Source: a virus
Length of the DNA: 49,271 nt
Virus record (IMG/VR): IMGVR_UViG_3300005337_000008
Coordinates: 1-49,271 of that record
Direction: 5' to 3' (one strand)
Made by a program: the position numbers and the translations under genes. Shown one piece after another: positions 15,296 to 21,936 of this stretch. Under the pieces are notes generated by a model, which was not told where the DNA came from, searched no databases, and worked only from the letters and a program-made list of their open reading frames with translations. Position 1 is the first letter of the stretch. Every line of letters begins with the position of its first letter.

Positions 15296-15627
15296 GGTTT
15301 GTTCTCCGCGCGCATAAGACGCTGATCGTCGCGCCAGTTCACGAGCAGCGGCGAGATCGACAAGATGCAGTAGCCGGCGGGCACGCCGAAGCCGGGCGAG
15401 CGCAGCGCGTAGGTGACCTGCACCATGCACCACGCGCCGGTGTACTGCTCGAAGACCGGATCCCACTCCATCAGGCGGAGCAGATCGCCCGGCAGGTAGC
15501 CGCCGCGGTCATCCTTGCGCCATTCGAAGCGCTTTTTGCCGTCAATGATGGCCGAAAACTCGTCCGGCCAGCACTTGAGGGCGTGGGTGTTTCCGCTCAC
15601 CTTGACCACCTGTCCGTTTCGCCGCAT
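15292..15627 (-). CDS. DUF3850 / ASCH-PUA-like protein
   Basis: A 111-residue protein. HALKCWPDEFSAIIDGKKRF followed by EWRKDDRGGYLPGDLLRLMEWDP is the signature of DUF3850, an ASCH/PUA-like beta-barrel thought to bind RNA or nucleotides. YTGAWCMVQVTYAL and GYCILSISPL are the remaining strands. Such proteins are common in phages and their role is unknown. The stop overlaps a class 2 palindrome. Confidence 0.75.
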   Translation of the reverse strand: MRRNGQVVKVSGNTHALKCWPDEFSAIIDGKKRFEWRKDDRGGYLPGDLLRLMEWDPVFEQYTGAWCMVQVTYALRSPGFGVPAGYCILSISPLLVNWRDDQRLMRAENKP

Positions 15628-15697
15628 CGTAGCCTAGCTGGTCGTGACAGTGCTCAAGACCCTCATCCGGGGCGCTGCCATGGTTGGTCTCCTAGGG

Positions 15698-15735
15698 GCC
15701 CGTCCCTGAGCATTGATTCGTGTTCAGGGACGGGC
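15698..15735 (+). terminator. Strong hairpin, terminator-like
   Basis: GCCCGTCCCTGA (15698-15709) pairs exactly with TCAGGGACGGGC (15724-15735), a 12-base stem with a 14-base loop, followed by TTT. Wobble pairs extend the base. It lies eight bases upstream of the ATG of the next plus-strand gene, so it may instead control that gene's leader. Confidence 0.6.
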
Positions 15736-15742
15736 TTTGCGT

Positions 15743-15943
15743 ATGTTCACCCGCGGCGAGCTACTGAGCTTTCTCCGGTGCAGCCCAGATCGTCTCGATG
15801 CGATCTTGAGACGTCTTGGGCTCCCGAACCACCTGCGGGGCCTTCGGTACACGCCCGAGCAGGCGCGCGCCATCCTGGCGCAGTTCTACGCGCGTAAGGG
15901 TACTGCTGCCGGCCCGGGAGTCGAACCCGGGGACAAGGTTTAG
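15743..15943 (+). CDS. Small helix-turn-helix-like protein (excisionase-like?)
   Basis: A 66-residue protein (MFTRGELLSFLRCSPDRLDA, then ILRRLGLPNHLRGLRYTPEQ). The N-terminal part looks like a winged-helix or MerR/excisionase-type DNA-binding motif. The last 15 residues are read through the antisense of the tRNA-like gene (AGPGVEPGDKV), so the true C-terminus or the gene itself is uncertain. Confidence 0.4.
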   Translation: MFTRGELLSFLRCSPDRLDAILRRLGLPNHLRGLRYTPEQARAILAQFYARKGTAAGPGVEPGDKV

Positions 15944-15981
15944 GTCAGACCTTCTGACGTCCGGCGTCCACGCCGCCGGCC
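15906..15981 (-). tRNA. tRNA-like gene with enlarged anticodon loop
   Basis: On the minus strand a T-arm is perfect (stem CCGGG/CCCGG, loop TTCGACT). The acceptor pairs at 6 of 7 positions (GGCCGGC with GCCGGCA). The anticodon stem AAGGT/ACCTT is followed by a four-base variable region. The anticodon loop is nine bases (CTGACCTAA) where seven are standard, and T8 and a regular D-arm are not clear. No CCA is encoded. It may be a real atypical tRNA, an unusual suppressor, or a decayed tRNA. The anticodon cannot be assigned safely. Confidence 0.5.
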
Positions 15982-15987
15982 ATAACC

Positions 15988-16224
15988 TTACGCGTCGTGC
16001 CCAGGATGCCCCTTCGACATGTGCTCGAGGTCGTCCGAGAACTCCTCGAGCCGCCGGCCGACCCAAAGACACAACATGCGGGTCAGTAGGCTCAGTTTCA
16101 GCTGTGAGACCACGGTTGCTTTGCCGTCGCCGTCGAAGATGAACACCGCGGCCTGGCCGCCTCCGAGGCTTTCCACCTCTTTCAAGTGGACGGTGATCTG
16201 ATCCACTACGTGTCGCTCGAGCAT
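15988..16224 (-). CDS. Small unknown protein
   Basis: A 78-residue protein (MLERHVVDQITVHLKEVESL, then AAVFIFDGDGKATVVSQLKL). It overlaps the preceding gene by 19 bases and is the last gene of the minus-strand early run. No family recognised. Confidence 0.5.
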   Translation of the reverse strand: MLERHVVDQITVHLKEVESLGGGQAAVFIFDGDGKATVVSQLKLSLLTRMLCLWVGRRLEEFSDDLEHMSKGHPGHDA

Positions 16225-16400
16225 TTGCCCAGTTTGATGCGAAAGCCCCCGTTAGCGGGAGACCAATCGGCATCGACCCGGCTCGCGGCGGTGAGCTCCT
16301 CGGGGGTGACGGTCACATCGCCGCCAAGCTTGTCCGCCATGGCCTGGCACATGTAGATGAACAACAGCCGCTCGGTTTCCCACTGTTCTTGCTCGCTCAC
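16206..16400 (-). CDS. Small unknown protein
   Basis: A 64-residue protein. GTG (VSEQEQWETERLLFIYMCQA) is chosen because GGGAAGGGG lies at a suitable distance; a TTG 36 bases upstream would overlap the gene before it. Mostly helical then beta. No family recognised. Confidence 0.45.
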   Translation of the reverse strand: MSEQEQWETERLLFIYMCQAMADKLGGDVTVTPEELTAASRVDADWSPANGGFRIKLGKCSSDT

Positions 16401-16432
16401 TCGCTGGCCCCTTCCCGCTGGTTGCGTCGAGA

Positions 16433-16912
16433 TCAATGGGCATGCTCCACGCTGACGGGGTGCGCGGCGACAAACGCCTCGTACGCCTGCAGCGACATGC
16501 TGCCGTGCGAGAGGATCTCGGCGCAGACCGCGCGCAGCGTCTCGTAGCGGCGCATCGCGAGTAGATTGAACAGCGCGGCGCCCGCGCCGGCCGCCACCTG
16601 GACGGCCTTGCAGCGCTCGGCGGGGTCCACACTGTCGGTCAGGTCATCCAGCGCTGAGAGGGCAAGGAGTAGTGCGGCGTCGAGGTTGCAGTGCAGGGCA
16701 ACGTCAGCCTCGATGTCGAGCGCGGCTTTGATGAGCGTCGGGCCGAGCAGCTCGATCGTGCGGTCGAGCCACTTTCCCTGGTACTCGAGGCCCGTCGCGA
16801 GCACCTCGAGCACGATCGCCGCGTGGCTGTGGTGAAGCTCCTTGCCGCGCTTGGCGATGGTGCCTGCGCGCTGTACTGCACGTAACACCTGCTCACAAAT
16901 CTGGTCTTGCAT
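16433..16912 (-). CDS. Unknown alanine/leucine-rich helical protein
   Basis: A 159-residue protein starting MQDQICEQVLRAVQRAG behind CAGGAGCC. It is almost entirely helical (LDAALLLALSALDDLTDS, AAGAGAALFNLLAMRRYETL) and contains several histidines. A small soluble helical bundle is likely. No family recognised. It is first in a short minus-strand unit behind an AT-richer leader. Confidence 0.5.
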   Translation of the reverse strand: MQDQICEQVLRAVQRAGTIAKRGKELHHSHAAIVLEVLATGLEYQGKWLDRTIELLGPTLIKAALDIEADVALHCNLDAALLLALSALDDLTDSVDPAERCKAVQVAAGAGAALFNLLAMRRYETLRAVCAEILSHGSMSLQAYEAFVAAHPVSVEHAH

Positions 16913-17100
16913 GCGTGGCTCCTGCGGGGTTTGCGTTGTGCGCTGCGTGACAGGAGCGTTAGTAACACGCACGATCTGGCAGTCAGAATGTATGAAATGT
17001 GGGCTCGTGATAGTTTTTTGCGAATGCGACTGTTATAGGTTCTTACGTAACGAACAATGGTCAGCTGTGTTGACGTTTACGAGTCCAGCAGCCGGCCCGG
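16913..17100 (-). promoter_or_regulatory. Intergenic region with probable promoter and a degenerate class 1 site
   Basis: About 190 bases between minus-strand genes. On the minus strand TATAAC (17032-17037) is a good -10; its -35 is poor. GTGTTGACGT (17067-17076) matches class 1 at 8 of 10 bases and lies upstream. The region is less GC-rich than its surroundings, consistent with a promoter for the 16912 gene. Confidence 0.35.
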
Positions 17101-17289
17101 TCAGGTCTGATCGCGTGACATCGCGTGAACATTGCGCGCGCAGATGTTGCAGACCGGGCGCTCAATGCGCGTCTGCCATCCGCTTTCGCCAATCCGCACC
17201 ATGCGGCACAGCGCCCATGGCTGAGAACCTTCCCCCACAAACGCGTGCTGCGGGCCGCGTTCGGCAGCGAGCCAGACCACGCGGGTCAC
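17101..17289 (-). CDS. Small unknown protein
   Basis: A 62-residue protein, GTG in GTGA overlap with the stop of the membrane-protein gene. It contains RPVCNICARNVHAMSRDQT at the C-terminus, one CxxC pair and a histidine, perhaps metal binding. Sequence composition is only moderately protein-like. Confidence 0.35.
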   Translation of the reverse strand: MTRVVWLAAERGPQHAFVGEGSQPWALCRMVRIGESGWQTRIERPVCNICARNVHAMSRDQT

Positions 17290-17528
17290 GGCAGCTCGCT
17301 ACGCAGCACGCCGAGCGCGCGGTGCGTTTCCATCAGCAGCTCTGCGATCCTGGGGTCTCCCGGGTTTCTGTCGCGAAAGACCGTGAGCGCGACCAGCTGC
17401 TGCTCGAGAAGCTCGCAGCTGCGCACGCGCCAGGCGGCGATCATCTTCCGGGTGCGCCAGCTGATATGGGCGCTGGCAAAGAGCACGAGGGAGGCGTAGC
17501 CGACGGTGAGCCACAGAGGCAGGTTCAC
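17286..17528 (-). CDS. Small membrane protein
   Basis: An 80-residue protein with one N-terminal membrane segment (LPLWLTVGYASLVLFASAHI), then a basic stop-transfer (SWRTRKMIAAWRVR) and a charged helical tail. ATGA overlap with the gene before. Function unknown; membrane proteins in early operons often act in superinfection exclusion, but nothing here shows it. Confidence 0.5.
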   Translation of the reverse strand: MNLPLWLTVGYASLVLFASAHISWRTRKMIAAWRVRSCELLEQQLVALTVFRDRNPGDPRIAELLMETHRALGVLRSELP

Positions 17529-17800
17529 GAGACGTTCTCTTGGCGCGCGGAATGCTCGAGGCGCGCGCCGAGGAACGCGAGCGCATCACCGAGGCTGGGC
17601 GCACCGAGCGCGGTCACGAGGGATGCCGTATTGCCGAGAAAGAAGAGCGCGATCCGGAGCTTGGCGTCCTCACCTCGCCACGCGCCGAGTCGGGCGTGGT
17701 GGGCCCCCGGGTTATGCGGGACGCGCATCGTGACGACGGTCCACTCACCGTCGCGCTCGGCCGTGAATCGCGCGCCCGCGGTCATTTCGTCTTCGGTCAT
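17525..17800 (-). CDS. Small unknown protein
   Basis: A 91-residue protein (MTEDEMTAGARFTAERDGEW, then ALFFLGNTASLVTALGAPSL). The hydrophobic stretch is short and could be a buried helix. ATGA overlaps both sides. No family recognised. Confidence 0.5.
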   Translation of the reverse strand: MTEDEMTAGARFTAERDGEWTVVTMRVPHNPGAHHARLGAWRGEDAKLRIALFFLGNTASLVTALGAPSLGDALAFLGARLEHSARQENVS

Positions 17801-18102
17801 GATGCCTTCGGGTCCTTCCCGGCGGCTTTGCGGTAGGTCTTGTAGTACGTCTCACGATGGACCGGCACCTCGCGGTCCTCGAGCTCTTTTAGCGAGGCCA
17901 TCATCTCCACCATTTCGCCGGAGCACGCGACGGCGCAACGGCGCACGCCGTCTTCGTCGCGCTGGAATGCCACCACGGCGAACGAGGGGATGTCGTCTTG
18001 GGAGATGCCCATCTTCGCGAACGTTTTGGCGATGGCTTCGGCGCCGGTTCTTGCGATGACGTTGCAGAATTGCTGCACGGTTGGCTCTTCGTCGTCGGTC
18101 AT
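17797..18102 (-). CDS. Small unknown protein
   Basis: A 101-residue protein starting MTDDEEPTVQQFCNVIARTG, with a beta-rich middle (IPSFAVVAFQRDEDGVRRCA) and a basic C-terminus (YKTYRKAAGKDPKAS). No family recognised. Coupled to the next gene by ATGA. Confidence 0.5.
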   Translation of the reverse strand: MTDDEEPTVQQFCNVIARTGAEAIAKTFAKMGISQDDIPSFAVVAFQRDEDGVRRCAVACSGEMVEMMASLKELEDREVPVHRETYYKTYRKAAGKDPKAS

Positions 18103-18104
18103 GT

Positions 18105-18344
18105 TCACCACCAGGTCTCGAGAATGTGGGGGTCGGGGTCGGAGAGCGGCGCGCGCGATAGGTGCGGCCACTCCTGGGCGATGTACGCGTGGGCCGTGGC
18201 GAGGTCTTTGAACAGCTCGGCCTTGGCCAGCGGAATGGGCTGGGGATTGCCGCGTTTGACGAGCCACCAGCGCAGCACGTAGTGGTTCGGGTGGTCGGTT
18301 GGGTGGTCATAGACCGTGAGCATGCGCATGACTTCGTCGGTCAT
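18105..18344 (-). CDS. Small unknown protein
   Basis: A 79-residue protein (MTDEVMRMLTVYDHPTDHPN, then YVLRWWLVKRGNPQPIPLAK) that resembles a small domain with a tryptophan-rich core. It overlaps the upstream gene by 38 bases unless an internal ATG (MRMLTV or MLTV) is used. Confidence 0.5.
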   Translation of the reverse strand: MTDEVMRMLTVYDHPTDHPNHYVLRWWLVKRGNPQPIPLAKAELFKDLATAHAYIAQEWPHLSRAPLSDPDPHILETWW

Positions 18345-18615
18345 TGCTGGCACCTTTCAAGCGCCGCTCGGTCTCGAGCTGAAAGCGGTGAAAGGTCTCG
18401 TCATCGCCGATCCGCTCGACGAGCACCCGCAGGCGCGCGGCCATCTCGAAGACGGCGGTAATCATGAGCTTGGCGTTCAGCTCGTCGAGCCGCAGCAGCT
18501 CTTTGAGGCACGCCTCCATGCCGGCGGCCACCTGGTCGTCGTCGTACTCGGCGGAATCGCCGTACCGCTGGATTGCGACCTCCAGAAGAAGGCGTCCGTG
18601 GTCTCGACGGTTCAT
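18307..18615 (-). CDS. Small helical unknown protein
   Basis: A 102-residue protein (MNRRDHGRLLLEVAIQRYGD). It is largely helical (GMEACLKELLRLDELNAKLM) and ends in a histidine-rich tail (NDRRSHAHAHGL). ATGA overlap with the preceding gene. No family recognised. Confidence 0.5.
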   Translation of the reverse strand: MNRRDHGRLLLEVAIQRYGDSAEYDDDQVAAGMEACLKELLRLDELNAKLMITAVFEMAARLRVLVERIGDDETFHRFQLETERRLKGASNDRRSHAHAHGL

Positions 18616-18851
18616 GGTCTCACCGGATATGGCGAAAGGTAGAGGAGTTCGTTGCGCGCCTCGGAGTCGCCCGCCATGGCAGCCTCGAGCAGTCGGCGGA
18701 TGTTCATGACGAGCACGGCAGTCTGGGCGAGGCTGTAGGGGTCGGCGTGGCCACCGATGGCTACATGGGCAAGGGTTCCCGACGCCTGTCCGAGGCAAAC
18801 GAGCGCGTAATGGATGTGGGCCTGGTCGCTGTAGAGGTCGAGATCGCTCAT
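18612..18851 (-). CDS. Small unknown protein
   Basis: A 79-residue protein (MSDLDLYSDQAHIHYALVCL), helical throughout. ATGA overlaps on both sides place it in one polycistronic message with its neighbours. Confidence 0.5.
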   Translation of the reverse strand: MSDLDLYSDQAHIHYALVCLGQASGTLAHVAIGGHADPYSLAQTAVLVMNIRRLLEAAMAGDSEARNELLYLSPYPVRP

Positions 18852-19174
18852 CGGTCGCGCTCCCGGCGCAGGCGCTCGCCCATCTCTTTGCCGAGCCTGA
18901 ACGCTTCCTCGGCGGTGGGCGGGCCCTTTTCGGCGATGGAGCCGAAGATGGGGTGAGCGCATTTGAACAGGCGCTCTACGCGCGCGCGGGTCTCGTGGTC
19001 GAAGTAGCCGGCGTAGTAGGCGAGGTTGTCGCGCTCGATGCGCTCGGCTTCTTCTCGGGACCGCTCGGGAGCGGCGGAGAGGTGCTGCGCGATGAGCAGC
19101 GCGAGGAACGAGTCGGCTTCGTCCTCGGTCTGCAGGCGCATGGCGATGTCGTACTGCGTGGAGAGTTTGATCAT
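18848..19174 (-). CDS. Small helical unknown protein
   Basis: A 108-residue protein (MIKLSTQYDIAMRLQTEDEA). Charged helices (EEAERIERDNLAYYAGYFDH) and a short central hydrophobic part around KCAHPIFGSI. No family recognised. Confidence 0.5.
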   Translation of the reverse strand: MIKLSTQYDIAMRLQTEDEADSFLALLIAQHLSAAPERSREEAERIERDNLAYYAGYFDHETRARVERLFKCAHPIFGSIAEKGPPTAEEAFRLGKEMGERLRRERDR

Positions 19175-19428
19175 TCGACGCCCCCAACGGCGGACTCGCC
19201 CTTGCGGGCTTGGGTTTGCAGCTCGTCGATGCAGAGCTGCTCTCTGCGGTTACTCGGCGTGTTGAGCACGAGCGACGCCATCTGCCGACGGCCGCGCAGA
19301 ATGCCGGCCTTGCGCTCCTCGGCGATCAGCTCGGCGAGCACCACGTCATCGCCGCGGCGGTCGGGCGCGGCGTTCCACTTCACGAGCAGCGTGCGGGCGC
19401 GCAGCAAATCCTCATCGTGTGTTGACAT
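19171..19428 (-). CDS. Small unknown protein, first gene of an early unit
   Basis: An 85-residue protein (MSTHDEDLLRARTLLVKWNA). Its first codons ATG TCA ACA CAC form a class 1 operator. A promoter-like pair lies directly upstream with only eight bases between the -10 and the ATG, so a leaderless message is likely. No family recognised. Confidence 0.5.
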   Translation of the reverse strand: MSTHDEDLLRARTLLVKWNAAPDRRGDDVVLAELIAEERKAGILRGRRQMASLVLNTPSNRREQLCIDELQTQARKGESAVGGVE

Positions 19429-19436
19429 TCCCTGGG

Positions 19437-19465
19437 CATATAATGCCGCCCGGCTGTCAACACAA
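19437..19465 (-). promoter_or_regulatory. Promoter with flanking class 1 operators
   Basis: Minus strand: TTGTGT (-35, 19460-19465), 17-base spacer, TATATG (-10, 19437-19442), eight bases, then ATG. A class 1 site (9 of 10) at 19454-19463 overlaps the -35 and spacer, and a second in opposite orientation (19419-19428) overlaps the start codon. The two sites form a 45-base inverted pair around the promoter, as in repressor-controlled promoters. Confidence 0.5.
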
Positions 19466-19514
19466 GGATTTCGCGCACATGGCTTACAGAGCTAGGAACG
19501 TGAACGTTTGATGT

Positions 19515-20033
19515 TCACGGGAAGTTGCAGTGAAAGAGCTGGAGCGCGCGGTAGCTGCAGTTGTTCACTGCTTCCGAATGCGTGTCGTGCTGCACGCATC
19601 CTAGGGCCCAGTCGCGCGCTTCGCCCGAGCAGCGGGGGGAATGGTCGCGCTCCTCCCGTATCGCCTTGTGTTCGAGCACCACGCCAAGAATCGCGCACGC
19701 GAGGACGAGCCCGACGCCCCCAGCGACAAACCAGCCTGCCATGCCATGCCTCCCTGTATCGTTGCGCATCTCGACACCGCAGCGGGTGCAGTAGCGCCAG
19801 GTGACTGGGTCTTTGCACCATCCGCGCACGACGCGGTAGGGGTGGAAATCGAGCCAGCAGGTGAGCCGGCCGAGCCACGTTGTTTTGGGCTTCGGCACCT
19901 GATCGAAATACCAGCGGGCCTCGCAGGAGCTGTCGGGGTAGATGCACTTGGGGCTCTTGCACCACCGACAGGGCAACTGCTTGCCCATGTCCTTCGCGAT
20001 AAACGCGATGTCCTCGTCCGAAAGCTCGTTCAC
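19515..20033 (-). CDS. Cysteine-rich membrane protein
   Basis: A 172-residue protein starting with GTG in GTGA overlap. The N-terminal half has paired cysteines (LPCRWCKSPKC, then YCTRCGVEM) likely binding zinc. A membrane segment follows (GWFVAGGVGLVLACAILGVV), then a cysteine-containing C-terminal tail (PRCSGEARDWALGCVQHD). Topology suggests a cytoplasmic zinc domain and an exported tail. Function unknown. Confidence 0.5.
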   Translation of the reverse strand: MNELSDEDIAFIAKDMGKQLPCRWCKSPKCIYPDSSCEARWYFDQVPKPKTTWLGRLTCWLDFHPYRVVRGWCKDPVTWRYCTRCGVEMRNDTGRHGMAGWFVAGGVGLVLACAILGVVLEHKAIREERDHSPRCSGEARDWALGCVQHDTHSEAVNNCSYRALQLFHCNFP

Positions 20034-20347
20034 GGCTTCATCGTCCGGATATGTTCGGCGAACCACCAGCCGCAGAGCTCGTCATCGTTGTGCTCCTCTA
20101 CGCGAAGCGCGCAGCGCTCGATGGTCTCGGCTTTCACGTCGGCGATGAGGCGGCCGAGCGACGTTGTGTAGCCGCGATTGGCCGCGTGTTCGATTGCCGC
20201 TTCGGCGGCTTCAAGCTGGGTGTCGAACCAGTCTTCGCAGCCGTCGTCATCATCGGGTGCGCCGTCGAGCGTCCACTCCCACATGCCGGTTGGGGCGCCG
20301 GTGCCTGGCCGGATCTGGTAGGTGCGCAGGGTGACGCGGGTGGCCAT
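20030..20347 (-). CDS. Small acidic unknown protein
   Basis: A 105-residue protein (MATRVTLRTYQIRPGTGAPT, then GAPDDDDGCEDWFDTQLEAA). The ATG is six bases downstream of a -10-like TAGGCC, predicting a leaderless message. Alpha/beta composition. No family recognised. Confidence 0.5.
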   Translation of the reverse strand: MATRVTLRTYQIRPGTGAPTGMWEWTLDGAPDDDDGCEDWFDTQLEAAEAAIEHAANRGYTTSLGRLIADVKAETIERCALRVEEHNDDELCGWWFAEHIRTMKP

Positions 20348-20353
20348 GGGCTC

Positions 20354-20382
20354 GGCCTACTGCGTCAACACGAGCGTGTCAA
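20354..20382 (-). promoter_or_regulatory. Promoter with two class 1 operators
   Basis: Minus strand: TTGACA (20377-20382), 17-base spacer, TAGGCC (20354-20359), six bases, then ATG. A full class 1 site (20376-20385) overlaps the -35 and a second copy (20362-20371, 9 of 10) fills the spacer. Repressor binding here would block polymerase. Confidence 0.5.
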
Positions 20383-20400
20383 CACAAAGGCTCGGGCAGC

Positions 20401-20691
20401 TCATCGCTTCGAGAGGCTCTCGAGCACGGCCACATTCTCGGGGATGCTGAGCACATTTTTCATGGCTGCCGCGACACGCGCGCCGCTCAGCGGCAGCGGC
20501 GGGTCATCGCCCATCTCGTACGCCGCAGCGAGCGGCTCGCTCCTGCCCTGGCACCACGTCCACACGATCAGGTCATGCATGGCCTGCAGGGCATTGTCCC
20601 GGGCGCGCTCCTCCGCCAGCGATTGTTCGACGATGTCGTGCCAGTCGACCGCGCAGTGTGCGCAGTCTGGGTCGGTGCAAACATCGCTCAT
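20401..20691 (-). CDS. Small unknown protein with N-terminal cysteine cluster
   Basis: A 96-residue protein. MSDVCTDPDCAHCAVDWHDI shows C-x4-C-x2-C plus a histidine, a possible metal site. The rest is helical (EERARDNALQAMHDLIVWTW). ATGA overlap with the next gene upstream. No family recognised. Confidence 0.5.
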   Translation of the reverse strand: MSDVCTDPDCAHCAVDWHDIVEQSLAEERARDNALQAMHDLIVWTWCQGRSEPLAAAYEMGDDPPLPLSGARVAAAMKNVLSIPENVAVLESLSKR

Positions 20692-20882
20692 GGCCTGCGC
20701 TCCGGTCCAGTGATCAAGATGGTGTGCACCCGCATGAACTCCATGTGCGCAGCCTTGCAGTGCTCGCACAAGGGCATCAGCAAGAGCTCGTGCAACGAGA
20801 GTCTCACCCAGCGTTGGTTGCCGGGGAACACGAGGGCCCGGCACTCAGCGCACAGCTCAAGCGTTGGGCAGATGACGGACAT
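20688..20882 (-). CDS. Small zinc-finger-like protein
   Basis: A 64-residue protein with CAECRALVF and CEHCKAAH, two CxxC pairs about 26 residues apart, typical of a small treble-clef or zinc ribbon. It is the first gene left of the large non-coding region. TAGAGT, a possible -10, stands six bases before the ATG; no good -35 is seen. Confidence 0.5.
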   Translation of the reverse strand: MSVICPTLELCAECRALVFPGNQRWVRLSLHELLLMPLCEHCKAAHMEFMRVHTILITGPERRP

Positions 20883-21023
20883 GCGCAGACTCTAGGGCTC
20901 GGTGCCAAACCGCGGTAGGTGGGGAACGGACCCACACGTCAACCCGGTTCGCAATTTTTCCGGGCGCCCTTCCCCGCCCCCGACGCGGCCCCCCTTCCCC
21001 CCGGGGGTGAGCGGTGACTCGGT

Positions 21024-21097
21024 GCTCACGTGAGCGGTGCTCAACATGTAGCGCTGCTCACGTGAGCAGGTGTGCATGAGGCCAAGCTCACGTGAGG
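21024..21097. repeat. Three spaced palindromes GCTCACGTGAGC
   Basis: Copies at 21024-21035 and 21056-21067 are perfect 12-base palindromes; the third (21086-21097) has one change. Start-to-start spacing is 32 and 30 bases, near three helical turns, so bound dimers would lie on one face. Half-sites (GTGAGC at 21007, GGTGCTC at 21037) lie around them. Confidence 0.65.
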
Positions 21098-21155
21098 AGA
21101 AGCTCGCGTGCGCCGGCGCGAGTGGTCACTTACGCCTACACCCCGGCGATTATGT

Positions 21156-21169
21156 GTGACAGTTGTCAC
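21156..21169. promoter_or_regulatory. 14-base palindrome, class 2 site
   Basis: GTGACAGTTGTCAC, 13 bases matching the consensus GTGACA-NN-TGTCAC symmetry around a variable centre. It lies in the divergent non-coding region, 59 bases from the last GCTCACGTGAGC copy. Confidence 0.5.
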
Positions 21170-21326
21170 GTTATACGGGCCCCGGGGATCGCGCCTTATG
21201 ACCTGAAAGAGGTTCGGGGTTGAGGTCGCACAACCAATAACCAGTTACCGCGACTGGCGAGCGTGGCCGGTGTAAGCGGGCACCTTACGTAAGCTCGGCG
21301 TGTGTAGGCAGACGTCCACCAAAAGC

Positions 21327-21340
21327 GTGACACCTGTCAC
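21327..21340. promoter_or_regulatory. 14-base palindrome, class 2 site
   Basis: GTGACACCTGTCAC followed by GGATT, as at other copies. It lies about 48 bases upstream of the rightward -35 at 21388, a place suited to an activator or a distal repressor site. Confidence 0.5.
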
Positions 21341-21387
21341 GGATTACACACGAGCGCTCGCTTGTGCCGATTCAAGCCTTGCCTACG

Positions 21388-21415
21388 TTGCATCGCACCA
21401 TTCTGACACTAGAAT
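21388..21415 (+). promoter_or_regulatory. Rightward early promoter
   Basis: TTGCAT (21388-21393), 16-base spacer, TAGAAT (21410-21415). The predicted start is about 25 bases before the first plus-strand gene. This is the best sigma-70-like promoter seen for the accessory operon. Confidence 0.55.
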
Positions 21416-21446
21416 GATGCGTGTTGGCGACGCGAACCGGGAGACA

Positions 21447-21626
21447 ATGACAATGGACAGCAAACAACTTGAGACCGCACGCAACCTCGCATCGGTGAAG
21501 GTGGACCTTGCCTATGCCGCTAACCGCGCTGCGGGGACCGATGAAACCTATGCGGCGTACCGCGCTGCTAGCGCTGCTTTCTGGGAAGCGGAGGCGGCGT
21601 ACCGCGCGTCGAAGCTCAGTCAGTAA
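21447..21626 (+). CDS. Small helical protein, first gene of plus-strand operon
   Basis: A 59-residue protein starting MTMDSKQLETARNLASVKVD behind GGGAGA. It is alanine- and tyrosine-rich (YAAYRAASAAFWEAEAAYRA) and wholly helical. Codon use is less GC-biased than the late genes. No family recognised. Confidence 0.5.
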   Translation: MTMDSKQLETARNLASVKVDLAYAANRAAGTDETYAAYRAASAAFWEAEAAYRASKLSQ

Positions 21627-21633
21627 AAGGGAC

Positions 21634-21655
21634 GGGGCCTGCGGGCCCCTTGTTG
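21634..21655 (+). terminator. Short GC-rich hairpin after the first operon gene
   Basis: GGGGCC-TGCG-GGCCCC followed by TTGTT. Six-base stem, tetraloop and partial T-tract fit a weak or partial intrinsic terminator, which would reduce read-through into the operon. Confidence 0.5.
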
Positions 21656-21662
21656 AATGGTG

Positions 21663-21698
21663 CTGCTAGCGCGTGGGGGAGACTCCGCGCCCTAGCAG
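21663..21698 (+). ncRNA. Leader hairpin before the second operon gene
   Basis: CTGCTAG (21663-21669) pairs exactly with CTAGCAG (21692-21698); CGCG/CGCG pairs continue inside. It precedes GGATAGGAGTA and an ATG, the same order (hairpin, TAGGAGTA, start) as at 22268 and 23643. It does not share their loop sequences. Confidence 0.45.
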
Positions 21699-21726
21699 GG
21701 CGATTCGACGGATAGGAGTAGCAGCA

Positions 21727-21936
21727 ATGGATTACGAGCGATTGGTGTATGGGTCGCGTCAGTACGATGTGGCTTGGAATGCGCTGGCAAAGCGCTTGGG
21801 CGGATACGACAAGCTGACCGGTTGGCAGTACATGGGCCACTCGGCAAAGGTCCCTGGGGCGCATGCGTTCCGGTTGCGCGCTGGCGAGCCTGGGAACAAC
21901 ACCGGCGCGAACATGTGGGAGCACGTTGCCCTATGA
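21727..21936 (+). CDS. Small unknown protein
   Basis: A 69-residue protein (MDYERLVYGSRQYDVAWNAL) with AGGAGTAGCAGCA before its ATG. It is mixed alpha/beta with aromatic residues (LTGWQYMGHSAKVPGAHAFR). No family recognised. It overlaps the next gene as ATGA. Confidence 0.55.
   Translation: MDYERLVYGSRQYDVAWNALAKRLGGYDKLTGWQYMGHSAKVPGAHAFRLRAGEPGNNTGANMWEHVAL

Larger units (their letters stand above)
20883..21446. promoter_or_regulatory. Large non-coding region between divergent early operons (candidate origin)
   Basis: About 560 bases between the leftward and rightward early genes. It holds a C-rich/G-rich stretch (about 20960-21010), three spaced palindromes (entered separately), class 2 palindromes at 21156-21169 and 21327-21340, and a rightward promoter near 21400. 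The frames present in it look non-coding. Repeated spaced palindromes beside divergent transcription resemble phage or plasmid origins, but no initiator gene is recognised. Confidence 0.45.

Noticed and set aside
15906-15981. tRNA-like sequence as the attP core
   Set aside because: The integrase is about 18 kb away; attP is normally next to int, and the region at 34981-35064 is more likely.
20892-21077. Possible 61-residue minus-strand gene in the divergent region
   Set aside because: Glycine/arginine-rich sequence with no ribosome binding site, lying over the palindromes; better read as non-coding.
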